A stretch of DNA of 8,596 nt from SHZT01 sp945889655 (GTDB lineage: Bacteria > Gemmatimonadota > Gemmatimonadetes > Gemmatimonadales > GWC2-71-9): positions 1 to 8,596 of the forward strand of contig CAMDCH010000106.1 in NCBI GenBank assembly GCA_945889655.1, read 5' to 3'. Both the position numbers and the translations under genes were made by a program. Below are positions 1 through 6,502 of this stretch, piece by piece. Every line of letters begins with the position of its first letter. The stretch's first letter is position 1. The notes beneath the pieces are model-generated. The model was not told the DNA's origin and did not search any database. It saw only the letters and a program-made list of their open reading frames with translations.

Positions 1-39
1 ATTATCTTGCCCTTATATGGCCCTTTGGCACGACTCGTC

Positions 40-501
40 GTGCTGTTGACCGACCTGCTGACGCCCGATCGGATCAGAGTTCCGATTGTGGCCCAGGACA
101 AGCCGGGAGTGTTGGTCGAACTCCTGGACCTGGTGGTCGGGAGGGGGCAACCGGAGTACTTGGATATATTGCGGGCTGTGGAAGAACGAGAACGGGTCCT
201 GTCCACGGGGATCGGGCATGGTGTCGCGATTCCCCATGGCAAGTCCCACCGGATGCAGGATCTGCGACTTGCAGCAGGCGCGACGACCGCGCCGGTGGCC
301 TTCGACGCACTCGACGGCCAGCCGGTGCGGCTTTTTTTTCTGCTGGTCGGTCCCGAGGCAGGGGCCGGCGGCGACGTGAAGACCCTGGGTCGCATCTCCA
401 GGCTCATGCGGCGGGCGCCGCTGCGCGAGCGGCTCGCGGCTGCGGCGAGTCCCGCCGAGTTCTATCGGCTCCTGGCGGACGCCGAGCGCCAGGTCGCCTG
501 A
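40..501 (+). CDS. ptsN: PTS EIIA(Ntr)-type phosphocarrier (PtsN family)
   Basis: This is a PTS EIIA type-2 domain protein of the nitrogen-PTS kind. In known systems it accepts phosphate from the EI(Ntr)-NPr relay and acts as a cytoplasmic regulator (potassium, nitrogen and stress outputs), not as a sugar transporter. The diagnostic stretch is GIGHGVAIPHGKS, in which the His of IPHG (residue 66 from the chosen start) matches the phosphorylated His of E. coli PtsN. The length of about 153 aa is normal for a single domain. I chose GTG 40 because it gives MLLTDLLTPDRI, the usual PtsN N-terminus. The frame is open further left (TTG 7 and beyond the window edge), and no clear Shine-Dalgarno precedes GTG 40, so the start is uncertain. 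A T8 tract lies inside the gene at 332-339. No HPr, EI or hprK gene is visible here. Family assignment is firm; the specific target is unknown. Confidence 0.9.
   Translation: MLLTDLLTPDRIRVPIVAQDKPGVLVELLDLVVGRGQPEYLDILRAVEERERVLSTGIGHGVAIPHGKSHRMQDLRLAAGATTAPVAFDALDGQPVRLFFLLVGPEAGAGGDVKTLGRISRLMRRAPLRERLAAAASPAEFYRLLADAERQVA
320..339 (+). terminator. Terminator-like hairpin plus T8 tract inside ptsN
   Basis: A short perfect stem, AGCCG-GTG-CGGCT (320-332), runs directly into eight consecutive T residues (332-339). This is the layout of an intrinsic terminator, but the stem is only 5 bp and the element sits inside the ptsN reading frame (codons CTT TTT TTT). It may attenuate transcription, or the T8 tract may allow polymerase slippage. 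It may equally be a coincidence of Leu-Phe-Phe codons. Activity is not shown. Confidence 0.25.
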
Positions 502-505
502 TTCA

Positions 506-531
506 CCCCTCCCTGACCCTCCCCGCCTCCC
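506..531 (-). other. Predicted G-quadruplex motif (minus strand) in ptsN-phoH spacer
   Basis: The 51-base gap between ptsN and phoH is strongly pyrimidine-rich on the + strand, with C-runs of 4, 3, 3, 4 and 3 at 506-509, 511-513, 517-519, 521-524 and 529-531. On the minus strand this gives four close G-runs with loops of 1, 3 and 1 bases, a classical short-loop quadruplex pattern, plus an extra G-run. It would form in template-strand DNA, with an i-motif possible on the + strand, and not in the mRNA. The pattern is seen directly; folding and any effect on transcription are inference. No -35/-10 promoter is evident in this gap. Confidence 0.45.
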
Positions 532-538
532 TGTGGGC

Positions 539-544
539 AAGGTG
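539..544 (+). promoter_or_regulatory. Ribosome binding site of phoH
   Basis: AAGGTG lies 8 bases before the phoH ATG at 553. It is the only purine-rich Shine-Dalgarno-like element in the otherwise C-rich spacer, and it supports ATG 553 as the start. It also shows that phoH, unlike the downstream genes, is not started by overlap coupling. Confidence 0.55.
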
Positions 545-552
545 TTCCCGTC

Positions 553-1503
553 ATGAGTGACGTCACCCACCGCCTGTCGGCCGAAGGCGCCGATCCGCTC
601 GCCCTCGCCGGGGTGAACGACCGCAACCTCCAGGAACTGGAGCGTTCCACCGGGGTCCGGGCCGCGCTCCGCGGGGACCAGGTGACGATCGCGGGTGAGC
701 TGAACGCCGTGGAGCGGGCGGCTCGCGTGGCGAGCGCCATGATCGACCTCGCGCGCATGGGGACGGAGCTGTCGTCGGACGATGTCCGCCGCATGGTGGA
801 GGAAGGTGCGCAGTCGGCGCCGCACCCCAGCGATCCCGATATGCGGATCACGCTCCCCGGCGCGAAGCGGGTCATCCAGCCCAAGACGGCCGGCCAGCGG
901 GAGTATCTCGCCGCCATGCGGCAGAACGACATCGTAATCGGCATCGGTCCGGCGGGCACCGGGAAGACCTACCTGGCCGTTGCCATGGGCGTCGAGGCGT
1001 TGAACCGGAAAACGGTGAAGCGACTCGTGCTGGCGCGGCCCGCGGTCGAGGCAGGCGAGCGCCTGGGTTTCCTCCCGGGGGACCTCCAGGCCAAGGTGGA
1101 CCCCTACCTGCGCCCGCTCTACGACGCGCTGGAAGACATGATGCCACCCGAGCGCGTCCAGAAATCGCTGGAAACCCGCACCATCGAAATTGCGCCGCTC
1201 GCGTACATGCGCGGCCGGACCCTTGCCGATGCGTTCATCATTCTCGATGAAGCGCAGAACGTGACCGGCGGCCAGATGAAGATGTTCCTGACACGCATGG
1301 GCGTGAATTCGCGCTCGGTCCTCATCGGGGACAAGACGCAGATTGACCTCGAGAACCGGGAGGACTCCGGGCTCATCCAGGTGGAACGGATTCTCCCCGG
1401 CATCGAGGGCGTGGCCTTCTGTTACATGGAAGAGCGGCACGTGGTCCGGCACCGCCTCGTGCGTGACATCATCCGCGCGTACGCGGAGGACCAGGGCTCG
1501 TGA
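553..1503 (+). CDS. phoH: PhoH-like ATPase (YbeZ type)
   Basis: This is a cytoplasmic P-loop ATPase of the PhoH/YbeZ family, linked in other bacteria to RNA metabolism and ribosome maturation together with YbeY. From the start the protein has an N-terminal KH-like region (about residues 20-70, with GVRAALRGDQVTIAGE) and a charged linker. The PhoH ATPase core follows, with Walker A GPAGTGKT (132-139), the family motif LARPAVEAGERLGFLPGD (160-177) and Walker B IILDEAQN (229-236). An arginine-bearing SVLIGDKTQIDL segment lies near 255-266. Its 316 aa are typical, and no key residue is missing. ATG 553 is preceded by AAGGTG at good spacing. Its TGA overlaps the GTG start of the next gene (GTGA, 1500-1503), so the two are translationally coupled. 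Together with ybeY and the CorC-like genes it forms a ybeZYX-type cluster. Substrate RNA is not known for this protein. Confidence 0.96.
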   Translation: MSDVTHRLSAEGADPLALAGVNDRNLQELERSTGVRAALRGDQVTIAGELNAVERAARVASAMIDLARMGTELSSDDVRRMVEEGAQSAPHPSDPDMRITLPGAKRVIQPKTAGQREYLAAMRQNDIVIGIGPAGTGKTYLAVAMGVEALNRKTVKRLVLARPAVEAGERLGFLPGDLQAKVDPYLRPLYDALEDMMPPERVQKSLETRTIEIAPLAYMRGRTLADAFIILDEAQNVTGGQMKMFLTRMGVNSRSVLIGDKTQIDLENREDSGLIQVERILPGIEGVAFCYMEERHVVRHRLVRDIIRAYAEDQGS

Positions 1504-3704
1504 ACGCGAGGCGCTCGACGAGGTCCACCGGCCCCGCCCGTGCGGCGAATGGCGGCGGGATCGCGTTCCACGCCGCGCGATGGGCGCCCGTCCTCGCGCT
1601 CGCCGTGCTCACGTACGTGCTGTACCCGGTGGCCCGCGTCGTCGACGCGCGCGTCATGGAGACGGGGCAGGTGGCCCGGCAGGAAGTCCTGGCGCCATTC
1701 GAGTTCGTCGTGGTCAAGACCGCGCAGGAGATCGCGCGGGATGGTGAAGCCCTCGCCGCCACCGTCCGGCCCATCTACGAATACGTGCCCACCGCCCCCG
1801 ATTCGGTCCGGCGCCGGGTGGATTTGCTGTTTGCGCAGCTGGATACCGCCACGTCGGCGGCGGGCCTCTCGGCCGTCGCCGCGCGAGCGGGCATTCGCCT
1901 GAGCGTCGAAGAAGCCCAGTACCTGGATCCGCGCGCCCGCCGGCAGGCCTTCCACGCCGCCCTCCTCCGCTTCATGCAGCGACAGCTCACCCAGGGCGTG
2001 GTGCCCGCCGGCAGTATCGAGAAGGAGCTGTCCCGCGAGGTGGTGTTTCGCCGGGAGGCGCGCGAGCGCGTCGTACCGCGCGACTCGCTGCTCACCTATT
2101 CGGCGTTTCTCGACCGCCGCACGCGCGAACACCCCGCACCCAATTCGTCGGTGGGGGACCAGCTCTACCTCAAGCTGATCAACGCCACGTACCAGCCGAG
2201 TGTCGTGGCGCGCGCCACGGAAACGGAAACGCTGCGCGCCGAGCTCCGCGCGAGCGTCGACACGGTGAAGGATGTGGTACGCGCCAATGAGCGGATCGTG
2301 AACGCCCACGAGGTGGTCTCCACCGAGACGCATGCGCGTCTCGTGGCGCTGCAGGCGGAGGTGGTGCGGCGTGGCCGGGCGGGTGCGGCCAACGTGCCGG
2401 GGATGGTCGGGCAGATCCTGACCAACGGCGTGATCCTGTCCGTCTTCTGGCTGCTGCTCCTGCTGTACCGCCGCGAGACGTACTCCGACCTGCCAGAGAT
2501 GCTGACGCTCTCCAGCCTGTTCGGTCTCGTGATCGCGGGGGCGGCCATCAACCGGGCGGTGATCGCCGGCGGGCCGGAACTGATCCCGATCCCGTTCGCG
2601 GCCATGCTCATCACCGTCCTGTTCAGTGGGCGCGTGGCAATGCTGGCGGCGATGGTGCTGGCCGTCCTTCTCGGGACCCAGGCGGCCTATGCCGACCAGG
2701 CGGGTCTCTACCTGTCCATGCTGGGCGGGGTGGCGGGGGCGCTGGGCGTCAGGGTCATCCGCCGCCGCACGCAGGTGCTGACCGCCTCGGGGATCATCGC
2801 AACGGCATACCTGCTGGGCGCGGTCACCGTGGCGCTGCGGCTGGACTGGTCGCTGGCGGAGGTCGGGCTGTCGGCGGGGCGGGGCGCCGCGAACGCCATC
2901 GTGTCCGCCGCGCTCGTGATGTTCACGCTGCCGCTCTTCGAGTCTGCAACCGGGCTGACGACCGACCTCAAGCTGCTGGAGCTGTCTGATCCCAGTCATC
3001 CGCTCCTGCGGAAGCTGGCCACGGAGGCGCCCGGCACGTACGCACACAGCGTGGCGCTCGCGAATCTCTGCGAATCGGCGTGCAATGCCATCGGCGCCAA
3101 CGGATTGCTCGCGCGCGTCGGCTGCTACTTCCACGACCTGGGAAAACTGAAGAAGCCGCATTTCTTCGTCGAAAACCAGGCGACTACCGGGAATCCGCAC
3201 GACCGCCTGGAGCCCGACGTGTCCGCGGCGATCATCCGCAACCACGTGCGCGACGGCCTCCAGCTGGCGGAGGAGTATCACCTTCCCGCCGTGGTGAAGG
3301 CGTTCATCCCCGAGCATCACGGTACGGCCGACATCACCTACTTCCGCGAACGCGCGCGGGCGCAGGGCCTGGACGTGGAGAAGGACGAGGAACGCTACCG
3401 GTACCCGGGCCCGCGGCCGCAATCGGTGGAGACCGCGGTGGCGTTGCTGGCCGATGGCGTGGAAGCCGCGCTCCGGGTGCTGGACGATCCCACCGAGGAG
3501 CGGATCGCCGAAGCGATCGACCACCTGTTCCGGCAGCGGATTGAATCCGGCCAGCTGGCCGATGCCCCCCTTACACTCGCGCAGCTCGGCCGGGTCCGGG
3601 AAGAATTCATCCGGGTGCTCGCCGGGATGCATCACAACCGGATCGACTATCCGACGACCAGTGGCGGGATCACGGCGGAGTGGGAGCCCGCGTCGCGGGC
3701 ATGA
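1500..3704 (+). CDS. yqfF: 7TM-HD family membrane phosphohydrolase (YqfF/PgpH type)
   Basis: This is a multi-domain membrane protein of 734 aa. It has one N-terminal membrane helix (about residues 27-46) and then a large extracytoplasmic 7TMR-HDED-type domain (about 50-300). A block of about seven hydrophobic helices follows (about 305-480; VILSVFWLLLLLY begins it), then a cytoplasmic HD hydrolase domain (about 495-715). The metal-binding residues look intact: H515 in GTYAHS, H545-D546 in YFHDLGKLKKP, H582, H606-H607 in PEHHGT, and D652 in LADGVEA. The conserved RYPGPRPQS segment is also present (634-642). In Listeria the relative PgpH hydrolyses c-di-AMP to pApA; that activity is inferred here. 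The GTG start overlaps the phoH stop, with GGAGGA at 1485-1490 nine bases upstream. Its position between phoH and ybeY matches the arrangement in many Gram-positive genomes. The last codons lie inside a perfect hairpin (3686-3700). Confidence 0.93.
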   Translation: MNARRSTRSTGPARAANGGGIAFHAARWAPVLALAVLTYVLYPVARVVDARVMETGQVARQEVLAPFEFVVVKTAQEIARDGEALAATVRPIYEYVPTAPDSVRRRVDLLFAQLDTATSAAGLSAVAARAGIRLSVEEAQYLDPRARRQAFHAALLRFMQRQLTQGVVPAGSIEKELSREVVFRREARERVVPRDSLLTYSAFLDRRTREHPAPNSSVGDQLYLKLINATYQPSVVARATETETLRAELRASVDTVKDVVRANERIVNAHEVVSTETHARLVALQAEVVRRGRAGAANVPGMVGQILTNGVILSVFWLLLLLYRRETYSDLPEMLTLSSLFGLVIAGAAINRAVIAGGPELIPIPFAAMLITVLFSGRVAMLAAMVLAVLLGTQAAYADQAGLYLSMLGGVAGALGVRVIRRRTQVLTASGIIATAYLLGAVTVALRLDWSLAEVGLSAGRGAANAIVSAALVMFTLPLFESATGLTTDLKLLELSDPSHPLLRKLATEAPGTYAHSVALANLCESACNAIGANGLLARVGCYFHDLGKLKKPHFFVENQATTGNPHDRLEPDVSAAIIRNHVRDGLQLAEEYHLPAVVKAFIPEHHGTADITYFRERARAQGLDVEKDEERYRYPGPRPQSVETAVALLADGVEAALRVLDDPTEERIAEAIDHLFRQRIESGQLADAPLTLAQLGRVREEFIRVLAGMHHNRIDYPTTSGGITAEWEPASRA
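3686..3700 (+). other. Perfect hairpin at the end of the 7TM-HD gene
   Basis: GCCCGCG-T-CGCGGGC is a perfect 7-bp inverted repeat with a 1-base centre (in RNA, 6 bp with a 3-base loop). It ends on the base before ATG 3701 and four bases before the end of the 7TM-HD stop codon. There is no T-tract after it, so it is not an intrinsic terminator. It could block ribosome access to the ybeY start until a ribosome translating the upstream gene melts it. The repeat is seen directly; the role is inference. Confidence 0.4.
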
Positions 3705-3711
3705 CATCCGG

Positions 3712-4131
3712 GTGGACTCGCCGCGAAGCCGCGGCGGTCTTCCCGCGACGGTCGTGAGGCGCGTGGTCACCGCGGTGCTGGACGGCGAAGGCGCCGGGCC
3801 GGCAGCCGTGAGCGTCACGTTCGTCCGCGGCCCTGGCATGCGCCTGCTCAACCAGCGGGCGTTCGGGCGCAATGCGACCACCGACGTCATCGCGTTTCCG
3901 CTTCCCCATGACAATTGCGTGACCGGTGACATCTACGTTTGCCCGGACGTGGCGCGCGTATCGGCCCGTGAGCTCGGTGTCCCCGAACGCGAGGAGCTGG
4001 TCCGGCTGGTCGTCCACGGAACCTTGCACATTCTGGGTTACAACCACCCCGAATCGGCGCAGCGGATCCGTTCCGGCATGTGGAAGCGGCAGGAGCGTTA
4101 CGTGCGCCAGCTGGCGAGGAAGCGGGCATGA
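3712..4131 (+). CDS. ybeY: Endoribonuclease YbeY (rRNA maturation factor)
   Basis: This is the zinc-dependent single-strand endoribonuclease YbeY, used in 16S rRNA 3'-end maturation and 70S quality control. The signature HGTLHILGYNH carries the three zinc ligands (H102, H106 and H112 from the chosen start). DVIAFPL and GDIYVCPDVA are the other conserved blocks. The 139 aa are slightly short for the family. GTG 3712 is the first usable start codon in the frame after the upstream stop; it lies 7 bases after that stop and has no good Shine-Dalgarno. The in-frame codons before it read IRV, which resembles a YbeY N-terminus. ATG 3701 overlaps the upstream TGA like other junctions here, but it is one base out of frame and stops after 18 codons. 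So the true N-terminus is doubtful although the gene identity is firm. Its TGA overlaps the next ATG. Confidence 0.93.
   Translation: MDSPRSRGGLPATVVRRVVTAVLDGEGAGPAAVSVTFVRGPGMRLLNQRAFGRNATTDVIAFPLPHDNCVTGDIYVCPDVARVSARELGVPEREELVRLVVHGTLHILGYNHPESAQRIRSGMWKRQERYVRQLARKRA
3719..3736 (+). other. Perfect hairpin in the first codons of ybeY
   Basis: CGCCGCG-AAGC-CGCGGCG is a 7-bp perfect GC stem with a 4-base loop, starting 5 bases after the GTG start codon of ybeY. With the 3686-3700 hairpin it leaves only about 18 unpaired bases around the start. A stable stem this close downstream normally lowers initiation. It may make ybeY translation depend on coupling. High GC makes chance stems common, so the role is unproven. 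Confidence 0.35.
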
Positions 4132-5318
4132 GCGGCGCGCTCACGCTCGCGGCGCTGATCACCGCGCTCGCTGCGGCCGGCTGGGCGGGATTGCTCGCCC
4201 TCGCGGAGCAGGCGCCGGACTCGGGTGCCCCCGGCAGCCAGCCTTCATTCGGTTCACTGCCGCTTCCCCGCGTCCTGCACGTGAGCCGGCTCGCGCTGCT
4301 CGTGCTTGCCGGGGTCGCCGCGTCGGAGAGCGTGGGCTGGTGGAATCGCCCCGTCGTCGAAGGGTGGGGACTCGCGTTGCTGGCCGGCGCCTTCATCTAC
4401 ATGGTGGCCGACGCGCTCCCGCGCGCCATCGGGGCCCTCGCCCCGGATGCAGCGGTGGCGGGCGCCGGGATCGCCCGCCAGACGCTCCTCCCGTTCCGCC
4501 CGCTCCTGAGCCTGGTGATCGTAGCCGAGCGCGCCATCGAGGACGCCGTGCCGATGCCGGGCGGCTCCGGAGCGGCGATGGGACCGGCGCACCGCGACAT
4601 GCTGCTGGGTGTCTTCGCCCTCGGCGACATGACGGTCGAAGAAGTCATGACCCCGCGGCTGGATATTGCCGCAGTGGAAGCCGGGGCCACCTTCGACGAA
4701 GTGCTCGCGGCGCTGCGCCGCACCGCTCACGCTCGCGTGCCGGTGTACTCCGACACGCTCGACAACATCGTGGGCATCGTCCACGCCAAGGACCTGGTGC
4801 CGTGGGTCGCGGCGCTGCGCGACGACCCGGACGAATGGGCGAGCCTGGTCCGGCCGGCGGATTTCATCCCGGAGTCCAAGACCCTGGCCGCGCAGCTTCG
4901 CGATTTCCAGCGGGGCCCGTCGCACCTCGCGATCGTCGTGGACGAGTTCGGCGGCACTTCGGGGCTGATGACGCTCGAGGACATTCTCGAGGAGATCGTC
5001 GGCGAGATCCGCGACGAGCGTGACACCGAGGAGGTGCCGCTGGTGAACCGCGATGGGAACGGGCGGTTCTGGGTGGATGGCGGCGTATCGCTGGAGGAAC
5101 TCTCGACGCTGCTCGGTTTCGTTTTCGACCGCGAAGAAGTGAGCACGGTCGGCGGGCTCATCTATTCCGAGCTGGGGCGCGTGCCCGCATCGGGCGAGCA
5201 GATGGTGATCGGAGATTTCCGTGTGGTGGTGGAGGAGGTCGTGAAGCGGCGGGTGCGGCGCGTCTTCTTCGAGCGCATGACACCGGCTGCGCCGGCGGTG
5301 GCGGAGCAGGTGGAGTGA
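4128..5318 (+). CDS. CBS-pair / CorC-HlyC domain membrane protein, copy 1
   Basis: This is a CNNM/CorC-type protein of 396 aa, a family linked to Mg2+/Co2+ transport or efflux. An N-terminal membrane part has about three to four hydrophobic segments (about residues 5-26, 53-68, 78-98, 118-134). A CBS pair follows, with VEEVMTPRLDI (170-180), RVPVYSDTLDNIVGIVHAKDL (203-223) and IVVDEFGGTSGLMTLEDILEEIVGEI (269-294). A C-terminal CorC_HlyC domain (about 303-385, with VDGGVSLEEL and GGLIYSELGRVPASGE) ends it. ATG 4128 overlaps the ybeY stop (ATGA) and has GAGGA seven bases upstream, so I prefer it to ATG 4080. The membrane part is degenerate: where relatives have a GE-xxPK-like motif this has ADALPRA. 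This gene takes the YbeX/CorC place next to phoH and ybeY. Whether it transports anything is unknown. Confidence 0.88.
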   Translation: MSGALTLAALITALAAAGWAGLLALAEQAPDSGAPGSQPSFGSLPLPRVLHVSRLALLVLAGVAASESVGWWNRPVVEGWGLALLAGAFIYMVADALPRAIGALAPDAAVAGAGIARQTLLPFRPLLSLVIVAERAIEDAVPMPGGSGAAMGPAHRDMLLGVFALGDMTVEEVMTPRLDIAAVEAGATFDEVLAALRRTAHARVPVYSDTLDNIVGIVHAKDLVPWVAALRDDPDEWASLVRPADFIPESKTLAAQLRDFQRGPSHLAIVVDEFGGTSGLMTLEDILEEIVGEIRDERDTEEVPLVNRDGNGRFWVDGGVSLEELSTLLGFVFDREEVSTVGGLIYSELGRVPASGEQMVIGDFRVVVEEVVKRRVRRVFFERMTPAAPAVAEQVE

Positions 5319-6502
5319 GCGCCGGGCTGATGCTGCTCCTCGGCGTCGCGCTCGCGGGCGCCGGGTCGGCCATCGCCGTGGCGGCGGCGGCCGTATCACG
5401 ACTCGAGCTGGCACGCTGGATCGCCAGGCGCCTGCGCGGCGCGGCCATTGCGAGCGCGCTCCTGTCCACGCCGGGCCGCCTGCTCGGAGCCGCGAACGCG
5501 GTGGCCACGGCGGGCCTGGTGCTCGCCGCGATGGGCGGGCATGCCCTGCTGGCCTCCGTGTCGCCGCTCCTGCGGTCGAGCCTCCTGGTCCTGCTGCTGG
5601 TCCCGGCGCTGATCGTCGTCACCTACGTCCTGCCACGCGCGTTGGCGCGTCGCTGGCCGGAACGCGTCGTTCAGCGCGGGGCGCCGATAATGGAATACCT
5701 CTCGCTGGTGATTTCACCGCTCCTGCCCGCCGTGGATGGATCGCCCCGCGGCGAGGTGCGGACGATGCTGGACGCGGGCAAGAGGGAAGGCGTCCTTGCC
5801 ACCGACGAGCTGACGGTCTTCTCCGGCGTCGTCGCCTTCGCGGAGCGCACGGTGCGCGAAGTGATGACGCCCCGCACGGAGATCCTGGCGGTGCCGGACC
5901 GCGCCCCGCCGGTGGATGTCGCGCGGCTAATGGCGGAGTCGGGCTACTCCCGCCTGCCCGTCTACCGGGAGACGCTCGACAACATCGTCGGCATGGTGTA
6001 CGCCTTCGACATCCTCAAGGACGGCACGGGCGGCACGTTGCCGCTGCGGCCGGTCACCGCCGTCCCGGCCACGAAGCGTTGCGCGGATCTCCTGGTCGAG
6101 ATGCAGCGCGAGCACCGGCAGTTCGCGGTGGTGCTGGACGAGTTCGGCGGGACCGCAGGCATCGCGACCTTCGAGGACCTGCTGGAGGAGCTGGTGGGTG
6201 AAATCTTCGACGAGCACGACGTGGGCGCGGCGACGGAGCCCGTGACGGTGACCCTCGTCGAGGTGGACGGTTCCACGGCCGTGTCCGAGCTGGCTGCGCG
6301 GCTGGACGTCCCGCTCCCCGGGCAGTCGGGAACCGTGGGCGGGATGCTGGCGCGGGCGGTGGGTCGCATTCCGCAGGCGGGCGAGCGTTTCGTCGCCGCA
6401 GGACTGGAATTCGACATCCTCGCAGCCACTCCCACCAAGGTGGAACGCGTCGCGGTCCGGCGGGGATCGGTGGCGCCGACGGCTATCTCTGTGGCGCCAT
6501 GA
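5315..6502 (+). CDS. CBS-pair / CorC-HlyC domain membrane protein, copy 2
   Basis: This is a second protein of 395 aa with the same architecture as its left neighbour. Hydrophobic N-terminal segments lie at about residues 3-27, 58-80 and 88-106. The CBS pair has VREVMTPRTEI (180-190), RLPVYRETLDNIVGMVYAFDIL (213-234) and VVLDEFGGTAGIATFEDLLEELVGEIFDEHD (272-302). A CorC_HlyC domain follows (about 307-382, with VDGSTAVSEL and VGGMLARAVGRIPQAGE). The GTG start overlaps the previous TGA (GTGA), with GGAG at 5303-5306. The CBS parts of the two copies are similar at protein and DNA level (for example ACGCTCGACAACATCGT is shared), while the membrane parts have diverged. This suggests an old tandem duplication, perhaps a heterodimer. 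Membrane residues expected for a metal site look altered (AGAGSAIA, TYVLPRA). Its stop overlaps mgtE (ATGA). Confidence 0.88.
   Translation: MSAGLMLLLGVALAGAGSAIAVAAAAVSRLELARWIARRLRGAAIASALLSTPGRLLGAANAVATAGLVLAAMGGHALLASVSPLLRSSLLVLLLVPALIVVTYVLPRALARRWPERVVQRGAPIMEYLSLVISPLLPAVDGSPRGEVRTMLDAGKREGVLATDELTVFSGVVAFAERTVREVMTPRTEILAVPDRAPPVDVARLMAESGYSRLPVYRETLDNIVGMVYAFDILKDGTGGTLPLRPVTAVPATKRCADLLVEMQREHRQFAVVLDEFGGTAGIATFEDLLEELVGEIFDEHDVGAATEPVTVTLVEVDGSTAVSELAARLDVPLPGQSGTVGGMLARAVGRIPQAGERFVAAGLEFDILAATPTKVERVAVRRGSVAPTAISVAP

Noticed and set aside
7..19. TTGCCC and TTATAT/TATATG as a -35/-10 promoter at the left edge
   Set aside because: The two elements are adjacent instead of about 17 bases apart, and the -10 match is poor. 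The region upstream is outside the window, so a promoter cannot be judged.
24..48. Possible sigma-54 promoter (TTGGCACG followed by GTGCTG) before ptsN, attractive because ptsN is often linked to rpoN
   Set aside because: The distance between the GG and GC elements is three bases too long for a -24/-12 promoter, and the site overlaps the likely start codon.
13..1452. Long open frame of 479 codons on the minus strand opposite ptsN and phoH
   Set aside because: It is antisense to two clear family members, is rich in His, Arg, Pro and Gly, has no recognisable domain, and spans a gene boundary. It is a product of high GC at third positions.
3397..3420. Cluster of overlapping restriction-like palindromes (ACCGGT, GGTACC, CCCGGG, GGGCCC, CCGCGG, GCGGCCGC) that resembles a cloning polylinker
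   Set aside because: It encodes the conserved RYPGPRP segment of the 7TM-HD family in frame, so conserved protein sequence plus GC-rich codons explain it. There is no vector sequence around it.
1422..3932. Open frame of 836 codons on the minus strand opposite the 7TM-HD gene
   Set aside because: It is an exact mirror of a well-supported membrane protein gene, has low-complexity Arg/His/Gln composition, and shows no motif. Long antisense frames are expected at this GC.
4080..4127. Earlier ATG 4080 as start of the first CorC-like gene
   Set aside because: It would add 16 Ala/Gly/Glu-rich residues that overlap ybeY by 52 bases. ATG 4128 has a Shine-Dalgarno and the operon's usual 4-base overlap, and begins directly before the first hydrophobic segment.
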